DNA of 7,071 bases, taken from positions 1 through 7,071 of the forward strand of contig JANLYD010000272.1 in NCBI GenBank assembly GCA_031365465.1, given 5' to 3'. Made by a program: the position numbers and the translations under genes. The notes below the pieces were generated by a model. It searched no databases. It was not told the origin of the DNA and saw only the letters and a program-made list of their open reading frames with translations. This document shows, in pieces, positions 1 through 5,225 of the stretch (positions are counted from its first letter, which is position 1; every line of letters starts with the position of its first letter). The DNA is from JABFRJ01 sp031365465 (GTDB lineage Bacteria; Pseudomonadota; Alphaproteobacteria; Rhizobiales; Hyphomicrobiaceae).

Positions 1-125
1 TACATGCCAAGCCCATTTTTACTGGTGGCGTAGAAATGCGGGCCTGGGTGATCGCCAAGCAAGAAAACCTTGCGATAGAACTATGGCAGGATAGCGGAAA
101 CCGCGCGGCCATTCAGCGAAGCTGA
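1..125 (+). CDS. Probable C-terminal fragment of an unidentified protein
   Basis: A frame open from the window edge (first full codon at base 3) runs 40 codons to a TGA at 123-125. Its translation has the balanced composition of a real protein end (TGGVEMRAWVIAKQ, then ENLAIELWQDSG) and is not obviously a low-complexity GC-rich shadow. The other plus frames stop at 31-33 or continue as Arg/Cys-rich sequence. Third-position GC is only moderate, lower than in the neighbouring genes, so coding status is uncertain. It would converge on the amidohydrolase gene, whose stop is about 30 bases away. I do not recognise the family. The start lies outside the window. Confidence 0.35.
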   Translation, partial: HAKPIFTGGVEMRAWVIAKQENLAIELWQDSGNRAAIQRS

Positions 126-130
126 ACCGC
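105..130. other. Hairpin between convergent gene ends
   Basis: TTCAGC (112-117) pairs with GCTGAA (121-126) across a GAA loop. GCGG (105-108) pairs with CCGC (127-130) outside a three-base bulge. It overlaps the end of the putative left-edge gene and precedes the amidohydrolase stop, a sensible place for a terminator. No T-run follows on either strand, so a rho-independent function is not well supported. Confidence 0.25.
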
Positions 131-157
131 GACGGAAGGGGGCGGACGAGGCCGCCT

Positions 158-1141
158 TCAGAACTGGTAGAGATCGTCGGGGTTGTCGACCAGGATCTTC
201 TGCCGCGTGGCAGCGCTCGGCGCCCACACCGCAAGCTGATTGAGCAGTAGCCCGTCGTCGATCTGAAACAGCGGCGTCACTTCTCCTACCGGCCGCTCCT
301 TGGGTGGCGAAGAATTCGGATGCGGCCAATCCGTACCCCACACGATCCGCTCGTCGTTGGCCGCAATCAGCGCCTTGGCCAGCGGCGTCACGTCGCCATA
401 CGCCGGTGCCTCCGACGACGACCGGTAGGCACCCGAGATTTTCACGTAGGCTTTGCCCGCACGCACCAGGTCGAGCAGATCAGCAAACCCTGGCTGATTG
501 ACGCCGAGCGTGGCTTTCGCCCCACCGAAATGATCGAACACGACCGGCACGGGCGACGCCATCACCAGATCCTTGATGCTCGAGATCGTCTGAAGATTCG
601 TATAGATCTGGATGTGCCATTTGAGCGGCCGCACACGCTTGACCAGCGCTTCGAACCGCGTCCGCCCGATCGTCGGATCGTTGTTGGTGCCACCCGTATT
701 GAGGTTGAGCCTGACGCCCACCACGCCGGCATCCTGCATCGCTTCGATTTCACACGGGGCGGTCCGGTTGTCGATAACAGCCACTCCGCGCGCGTTACGG
801 CTGCCGCGCGCCTTCATGCCCGCCAGCGTCGCGGAATTGTCCGGTCCGTAGACGCTCGGCGTGACCACGACCACCCGTTTGACCCCAAGCCGCGCATGCA
901 GCGCCGCCATCTCCCGGGGTGTCGCCAGCTCCGGCGTATAGGTCCGCCCTTCGAACCAGGGAAACTTCGCAGCGTCCATGTGAATGTGGGTGTGGCAATC
1001 GACGGCGTTGGCCGGCATCCGGAAGGAAACGGAGGTCGATGGCTGGGCGGCGAGTGCTGCTGCAGGCTTCGCACGTCCGACGATCGTCAGCGCCAGACCA
1101 CTTGCAAGCCCATTGGCCAAGGCCATCCGACGCGTCAACAT
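158..1141 (-). CDS. Tat-exported amidohydrolase, 2-pyrone-4,6-dicarboxylate lactonase-like
   Basis: The product has 327 residues and belongs to the amidohydrolase superfamily (TIM barrel, COG3618/Amidohydro_2 type). Visible landmarks are VDCHTHIH (H50, H52) at the end of strand 1, PSVYGPDN near 96-102, KWHIQIY (H176), VVFDHFGG (H204) and WGTDWPHP (D271), the catalytic Asp of the family. The layout matches 2-pyrone-4,6-dicarboxylate lactonase (LigI) and 4-sulfomuconolactone hydrolase, which hydrolyse lactones from aromatic breakdown. The exact substrate is unknown. I chose the ATG at 1139-1141 because it starts a Tat-like signal: TRR at 3-5, a hydrophobic stretch at 6-21, and an ALA site ending at 31. 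GGGGA lies about 9 bases upstream. A GTG 40 codons earlier keeps the frame open, but it buries the twin arginines and is less likely. The gene is divergent from the M20/reductase operon. Confidence 0.85.
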   Translation of the reverse strand: MLTRRMALANGLASGLALTIVGRAKPAAALAAQPSTSVSFRMPANAVDCHTHIHMDAAKFPWFEGRTYTPELATPREMAALHARLGVKRVVVVTPSVYGPDNSATLAGMKARGSRNARGVAVIDNRTAPCEIEAMQDAGVVGVRLNLNTGGTNNDPTIGRTRFEALVKRVRPLKWHIQIYTNLQTISSIKDLVMASPVPVVFDHFGGAKATLGVNQPGFADLLDLVRAGKAYVKISGAYRSSSEAPAYGDVTPLAKALIAANDERIVWGTDWPHPNSSPPKERPVGEVTPLFQIDDGLLLNQLAVWAPSAATRQKILVDNPDDLYQF

Positions 1142-1402
1142 TGCCAAAATCCCCACGCATACCAAAACTGACGGCGGCGCACCTGCACCGCTTGCGACCA
1201 TGACTGCAAACACCGTGCCGAGAACAATTTGATCCCGGGGCTGCATGATAGGCGAGGTCACCCGCTTGCCAAGGCTCCGACCTTTGATCCCGATCGGTGC
1301 GTGGTGAGAAAGTCACGAACGCGCATGTTTTGCTTTACAAAGACCGCGTTGCTCATTCTGCTGCAGCACCGGTCATGTCAGTCGCCCAAGGACGAGAGCC
1401 CC
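1142..1402. promoter_or_regulatory. Divergent intergenic region with a small palindrome
   Basis: This 261-base gap separates the divergent starts of the amidohydrolase and the M20 hydrolase, so it should hold both promoters. I see no convincing -35/-10 pair on either strand. TGCTGCAGCA at 1359-1368 is a perfect 10-base palindrome about 35 bases upstream of the M20 start and is a possible operator half or whole site. The M20 ribosome-binding site is AAGGA at 1388-1392 or the closer GAGAG at 1394-1398. Part of the gap (to 1261) stays open in the amidohydrolase frame as a hydrophobic extension that I judge untranslated. Confidence 0.4.
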
Positions 1403-2533
1403 ATGAACCCCGTTGAGCTTCCCTTCAATGCCGACGACATGCTGCGTGGCTTGCGCCGCTGGGTCGAATGCGAGAGCCCGACATGGGACGCTGCCGCCGT
1501 CGAACGCATGATGGACATTGCTGCTGCCGAAATGACCGAAATGGGAGCGTCCGTCGAGCGCATCGCCGGCCGGCAGGGCTTCGGCGGCTGCGTCCGCGCG
1601 CGCTTCCCGCACGCCCGCCAGGGCCAACCCGGCATTCTGATTGCCGGCCACCTCGATACCGTCCACCCCGTCGGCACCCTGGAAAAACTCGCCTGGAGAC
1701 GCGACGGCAACAAATGCTTCGGCCCCGGCATCGTCGACATGAAGGGCGGCAACTATCTGAGCCTGGAGGCCATCCGCCAATCGGCGCGCGCCGCGATCAA
1801 AACGCCGTTGCCGGTCACGGTGCTGTTCACGCCCGACGAAGAAGTCGGCACGCCCTCGACCCGTGACCTCATCGAAGCCGAGGCCGCACGCCACAAGTAC
1901 GTCCTTGTGCCCGAACCCGGCCGCGCCAAAAACGGCGTCGTCACCGGCCGCTACGCGATCGCGCGTTTCAATCTGGAAGCCACCGGCAAACCCAGCCACG
2001 CCGGCATCACGCTGTCAGCCGGTCGTTCCGCTATCCGCGAAATGGCCCGCCGCATCGTCGAAATCGACGGCATGACGACCGACGACTGCACCTACAGCGT
2101 CGGCATCGTGCATGGCGGCCAATGGGTCAATTGCGTCGCCACCACCTGCACTGGCGAAGCCTTGAGCATGGCCAAGCGCCAATCCGATCTCGATCGCGGC
2201 GTCGAGCGCATGCTGGCCTTGTCTGGCACGACCGATGGCGTCGCCTTCAAGGTCACACGCGGCGTCACGCGACCGGTATGGGAGCCCGACGCCGGCACCA
2301 TGGCGCTCTACGGAAAAGCACTCGCCCTCGCAAAATCGATGGGCGTAGACCTTCCGCACGGCAGCGCGGGCGGCGGCTCCGACGGCAACTTCACCGGCGC
2401 GATGGGCATACCGACCCTCGACGGTCTCGGCGTGCGTGGCGGCGACGTGCACACGCTGAACGAATACATCGAAGTCGACAGCTTACCCGAGCGCGGCCGC
2501 CTGATGGCCGGCTTGTTGGCGACGTTGGACTGA
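1403..2533 (+). CDS. M20-family metallohydrolase, carboxypeptidase G2-like
   Basis: The product has 376 residues, normal for M20 di-zinc amidases and peptidases, and appears cytoplasmic (no signal peptide from this start). The metal and catalytic set is complete by eye: GHLDTV (H83, D85), GPGIVDMKGG (bridging D112), DEEVGT (catalytic E146, ligand E147), PEPGRAK (E171) and DVHTLNEY (H350). GKPSHAG (H199) marks the lid/dimerisation domain at about 180-290. The closest recognisable group is the glutamate carboxypeptidase (CPG2)-like one, which cleaves N-acyl amino acids or amides. The actual substrate is not readable. The ATG at 1403 is preferred over an in-frame ATG 58 codons upstream because homologous sequence begins around here and a Shine-Dalgarno-like AAGGA/GAGAG precedes it. 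It is first in an operon with the reductase-like gene 17 bases downstream. Confidence 0.9.
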   Translation: MNPVELPFNADDMLRGLRRWVECESPTWDAAAVERMMDIAAAEMTEMGASVERIAGRQGFGGCVRARFPHARQGQPGILIAGHLDTVHPVGTLEKLAWRRDGNKCFGPGIVDMKGGNYLSLEAIRQSARAAIKTPLPVTVLFTPDEEVGTPSTRDLIEAEAARHKYVLVPEPGRAKNGVVTGRYAIARFNLEATGKPSHAGITLSAGRSAIREMARRIVEIDGMTTDDCTYSVGIVHGGQWVNCVATTCTGEALSMAKRQSDLDRGVERMLALSGTTDGVAFKVTRGVTRPVWEPDAGTMALYGKALALAKSMGVDLPHGSAGGGSDGNFTGAMGIPTLDGLGVRGGDVHTLNEYIEVDSLPERGRLMAGLLATLD

Positions 2534-2550
2534 AAATTGGGGGACGGCGC

Positions 2551-3708
2551 GTGGGAAAGGTCGGACGAGTTACCTTCGGAGCGATGGACGAAGTCGTATT
2601 TGGCCATCCGGCAGCAGCGGGAATTGCGCAGCAGGCCGAGCGGCTAGGCGCAAAGCGCGTGTTTCTGATGGTCAGCGGCGCACTCAATCGCACCACCGAC
2701 GAGATCGAAAAGGTCCGCCACGCGCTGGGCGTTCGCTGCGTTGGCACGTTCGACGCCATGCCGCCCCACACGCCACGCGCAGCCGTCATTGCCGCCACCA
2801 CACAAGCCCGCGACGCGCGCGCAGACTTGATCGTCACCATCGGCGGCGGTTCGATCACCGACGGCGCGAAAGCCGTTCAACTTTGTCTCGCCAACGATAT
2901 CCGCACGATCGCTGCCATGGAGACTATCCGCGTCGTCGGCGGCGTCGCGCCGCCTATGAAGCCGCCGCTTGTCCGCCAGATCAGCGTTCCCACCACGATC
3001 GCGGGCGGGGAGTTCAGCGCGCTGTCCGGCGTCACCAACGAAGCGACCAAAACCAAGGAGATGTTTCGGCATCCGCTGATGATGCCCCGCGCAGCGCTTC
3101 TCGATCCCGCCATCACCGTGCATACGCCCGAGTGGCTGTGGCTATCGACGGGCATTCGCGCCGTCGACCATTGCGTCGAGGCGATCTGTTCGGCCGAGGC
3201 GCACGCGTACGGTGATGCCCAGGCCATTCAGGGCTTGGCGCTGCTCACCGAAGCGCTCCCGCGCGTGCGCGACAATCCCTCCGATCTCGATGCGCGCATG
3301 GATTGCCAACTCGGCACGTGGCTGTCGATGGGTGCGTTGTCGGCGGGCGTACCGATGGGCGCTAGCCACGGCATCGGCTACGTGCTCGGCGCAGCGTATG
3401 GCGTGCCGCATGGGCATACGTCGTGCATCATGCTGCCCTCAGTCATGCGCTGGAACAAACCCGCCAACGCAGCACGCCAAGCGATCGTCGCAACAGCCAT
3501 GGGCCAACACGGCCGCGATGCCGGCGACGTGCTCGATGCCTTCATCAGTTCGCTCGGCATGCCCAGTCGCCTCGCCGACGTGAAAATCGGCCCCGATCAA
3601 TTCGACCGCATCGCCGAAGCTGCCATGCAGACGCCCTGGGTTCCCCGCAACCCCCGCCCCATCGCCGGGCCAGCGCAAGCGCGCGAGATTTTGGAATTGG
3701 CGAAATAG
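2551..3708 (+). CDS. Iron-containing ADH family enzyme, maleylacetate reductase-like
   Basis: The product has 385 residues, the normal size for the type III (iron-ADH) dehydrogenase fold: an N-terminal nucleotide-binding domain (about 1-155) and a C-terminal helical domain. The NAD(P)-binding loop is GGGSITD (98-104), followed by VPTTIAGGEFSA (146-157). H207, H273 and H287 match the three metal-ligand histidines by spacing (66 and 14 residues apart). The position of the usual Asp ligand, four residues before the first His, is R203. Loss of that Asp is consistent with maleylacetate reductases, which reduce maleylacetate to 3-oxoadipate without metal. The GTG at 2551 is preceded by TTGGGGGA with about 7 bases of spacing. 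An ATG at 2584 with GGAG close upstream is the alternative and would drop 11 residues. It is co-transcribed with the M20 gene. Substrate assignment is by family resemblance only. Confidence 0.85.
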   Translation: MGKVGRVTFGAMDEVVFGHPAAAGIAQQAERLGAKRVFLMVSGALNRTTDEIEKVRHALGVRCVGTFDAMPPHTPRAAVIAATTQARDARADLIVTIGGGSITDGAKAVQLCLANDIRTIAAMETIRVVGGVAPPMKPPLVRQISVPTTIAGGEFSALSGVTNEATKTKEMFRHPLMMPRAALLDPAITVHTPEWLWLSTGIRAVDHCVEAICSAEAHAYGDAQAIQGLALLTEALPRVRDNPSDLDARMDCQLGTWLSMGALSAGVPMGASHGIGYVLGAAYGVPHGHTSCIMLPSVMRWNKPANAARQAIVATAMGQHGRDAGDVLDAFISSLGMPSRLADVKIGPDQFDRIAEAAMQTPWVPRNPRPIAGPAQAREILELAK

Positions 3709-3789
3709 CGAAACGGACACGCACGGGCGGGCCGCCTCGATCTACGCGGCGCACATGACAGAACTCCGCCCGCCGTCATTCACCAAATG

Positions 3790-3836
3790 ATTGGATCACT
3801 CCGAGACCGGGGCCTCGGAGTGCTCCAATTTCTTTT
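3790..3836 (+). terminator. Rho-independent terminator between convergent genes
   Basis: CACTCCGAG (3797-3805) pairs perfectly with CTCGGAGTG (3814-3822) around an 8-base loop. After one T/C mismatch the stem continues with TTGGA (3791-3795) to TCCAA (3824-3828), plus A3790-T3829. A T-rich tail follows (TTT, C, TTTT to 3836) on the plus strand. It lies 82 bases after the reductase stop and just beyond the stop of the convergent RTX gene. On the minus strand the stem is followed by a poorer T-tract, so it may act in both directions but best for the plus-strand operon. Confidence 0.8.
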
Positions 3837-3847
3837 CGTGTGGTCGG

Positions 3848-4903
3848 TCAGCCGAAGTAGTCGGAATGGCCGCCGAACATGCTGTGCTGCACCTCGTGCG
3901 CGGCCACTGCAGCCATTTGCGTGGTCGCATCCGGCGCGGCAGAAGTTGCGCCCTTAGCCGCAGCCGCACCCTGCATCGTCATTTCGTTGTGATGGCCGCC
4001 ATCGCTGGCCCCCTTGGGGAGCACGCCGTCGTCTTGCAGCTTGTAGTGTACGCCGGCCGGCAACTGCCCGATCTTGTCATAGGCGCCGTACACCGACGCC
4101 GCATCGACGGTTACGTCGCTCGCCTGCACCTTGTCACCGTAGACCCTGATCGTGCCGAGCAGATCCTCGTCGTGCGCGCCGGCAGCGCCTTGCTGGCTGA
4201 TGACGGTCAGCAAGCTGTAGTCGATCCGTCCATCACCGTTGCTGTCGATCTGTTCGATCGATTTGAGTTCGGCGGTGTGTGCCGAAATCTCGATCTTGTC
4301 GCCTTGGGCTCGATTGAAGTCGCGAATGACATCGTTGCCGAACCGATCGACCCAGTGGTCGTGCACCGCATTGTTTTCACCCGTCACCCCGTGCCAATCG
4401 ATCGTTCCGTCGGCGTTCACGTGCTTTGCGACGATGTCGTCTTTGGCATTGACCAGACCTTCGAAGCGGAACGTATCGGCGCCCTGGCCACCCGTGAGAG
4501 TATCGTTCGCCGATTTGAACGCGGCGCTCTCTTTTGCAAAGATCTGCGTCTTGCCGTCTTGCGCGGCCACCTGCTCACCGCCATCCGACCGGCTGAGCAA
4601 CACGTCGTTGCCGTTACCGCCAGCCATGCGATCAGAGCCGAAACCACCAACGAGCAGATCGTTGCCGGCCCCGCCCGTCAGAAAGTCGTTGCCCGAGCCG
4701 CCCCACAGCTTGTCATTGCCGCTGCCGCCGTTCAGCGTGTCGTTGCCGGCCATCCCCGCGAGCGTGTCGTCTGCGCCCCGCGCGGACATGAAATCGTTGG
4801 ATGCCGTGCCGTTCATGTGATCGTGGTCGGCTGTTCCGGACGTATGATGCGCGGCGCGAGCCTGGAACGCTTGGAACATTTTGTTGAAGTTAAAGTGAGG
4901 CAT
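3848..4903 (-). CDS. RTX-type calcium-binding protein, putative type I secretion substrate
   Basis: The product has 351 acidic, Gly/Asp/His-rich residues and no N-terminal signal peptide, as expected for RTX proteins exported by a type I system. Residues 42-104 are seven nonapeptides of the GGxGxDxLx class that should form a calcium-bound beta-roll. Residues 131-149 hold one more degenerate unit ending in GADTFRFEG, the motif that typically closes an RTX block. NDVIRDFNRAQGDKIEIS (190-207) follows as in serralysin-type C-terminal domains. D220, N222, D224, G225 and D228 form an EF-hand-like loop. The tail is Ala/His-rich and ends with HEVQH (336-340) plus H346, a zincin-like triad. The ATG is preceded by AGAAGG at 7 bases. 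No ABC transporter, membrane-fusion or TolC gene is in the window. Function beyond calcium binding and probable secretion is unknown. Confidence 0.85.
   Translation of the reverse strand: MPHFNFNKMFQAFQARAAHHTSGTADHDHMNGTASNDFMSARGADDTLAGMAGNDTLNGGSGNDKLWGGSGNDFLTGGAGNDLLVGGFGSDRMAGGNGNDVLLSRSDGGEQVAAQDGKTQIFAKESAAFKSANDTLTGGQGADTFRFEGLVNAKDDIVAKHVNADGTIDWHGVTGENNAVHDHWVDRFGNDVIRDFNRAQGDKIEISAHTAELKSIEQIDSNGDGRIDYSLLTVISQQGAAGAHDEDLLGTIRVYGDKVQASDVTVDAASVYGAYDKIGQLPAGVHYKLQDDGVLPKGASDGGHHNEMTMQGAAAAKGATSAAPDATTQMAAVAAHEVQHSMFGGHSDYFG
4592..4780 (-). repeat. RTX nonapeptide array, seven 27-base units
   Basis: Seven consecutive in-frame 9-residue units cover residues 42-104 of the RTX protein: RGADDTLAG, MAGNDTLNG, GSGNDKLWG, GSGNDFLTG, GAGNDLLVG, GFGSDRMAG and GNGNDVLLS. 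The Asp and following hydrophobic position are kept throughout, while first and last units drift. At DNA level this appears as imperfect 27-base tandem repeats, with GTTGCC and GTCGTTGCC-like words recurring on the plus strand. Confidence 0.9.
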
Positions 4904-4984
4904 TTCTCAACCTTCTGGTTTGGAACACCTCCCCCTCCAACGCCAAGTCACCATGCAACAATGGCCATGTCTTGATGATCGAAC

Positions 4985-5009
4985 GGCAGCAATGCGGCGC
5001 TGCTTTTTT
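4985..5009 (+). terminator. Weak hairpin followed by six T
   Basis: GCAGC (4986-4990) pairs with GCTGC (4999-5003), with a possible G-U pair outside, around an 8-base loop, and is followed directly by TTTTTT (5004-5009). This has the form of a weak plus-strand intrinsic terminator. No known plus-strand gene ends upstream of it, so it could end an unannotated transcript antisense to the RTX gene, or be chance. The five-pair stem is short. Confidence 0.25.
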
Positions 5010-5125
5010 CAAACGCGACCTTCGCATGCTGCAGCCTCCCTCGGCAGGCCGTAGGCGATCCGCTTTTCCCTTGCATATTCTCAGCATGCAGCGTGTGTAT
5101 CGGGTGCCTCATGAGATGGTGGCTT

Positions 5126-5137
5126 GACGATATCGTC
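5126..5137. promoter_or_regulatory. Perfect 12-base palindrome, candidate operator
   Basis: GACGATATCGTC is its own reverse complement. It lies about 90 bases upstream of the hydrolase start and overlaps a -35-like TTGACG at 5124-5129. The position suits a dimeric regulator acting on the hydrolase promoter. No second copy was noticed elsewhere in the window, so this rests on symmetry and placement only. Confidence 0.3.
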
Positions 5138-5225
5138 TCTGACCAAGCGCTACAGCCGATTGCAAGAAGCGCTCAGATGTTCGCGCCGCGTAGTCGTCAT
5201 CCGAAATCAAGTAGGGGATAGTAGG

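Larger units (their letters stand above)
4904..5225. promoter_or_regulatory. Divergent intergenic region with several inverted repeats
   Basis: These 322 bases separate the RTX gene (minus) from the alpha/beta hydrolase (plus) and should hold both promoters. No protein gene is convincing here. I see a small hairpin with a T-run (4985-5009), a spaced inverted repeat GCATGCTG (5024-5031) and CAGCATGC (5082-5089), and a perfect 12-base palindrome GACGATATCGTC (5126-5137). TTGACG at 5124-5129 resembles a -35 box, but no -10 box is at good spacing. AGGGGA about 7 bases before 5226 is the hydrolase ribosome-binding site. Confidence 0.4.

Noticed and set aside
320..1171. A 283-codon plus-strand open frame across the amidohydrolase
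   Set aside because: Its translation is Arg/His/Pro-rich without a recognisable fold, while the minus strand carries a full set of amidohydrolase motifs.
1373..1999. A 208-codon minus-strand open frame under the M20 gene
   Set aside because: It is a shadow of the M20 coding sequence: Ala/Gly/Arg-rich with no motifs, and opposed by a complete M20 active site.
2122..2550. A 143-codon N-terminal extension of the reductase-like frame
   Set aside because: It overlaps the M20 gene in another frame and is Arg-rich. The GTG at 2551, with a strong ribosome-binding site, matches the family's normal N-terminus.
3791..4975. A 394-codon plus-strand open frame antisense to the RTX gene
   Set aside because: The opposite strand encodes unmistakable GGxGxD nonapeptides with a good ribosome-binding site. 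The long antisense frame is a by-product of codon bias in GC-rich DNA, and it begins inside the terminator hairpin.
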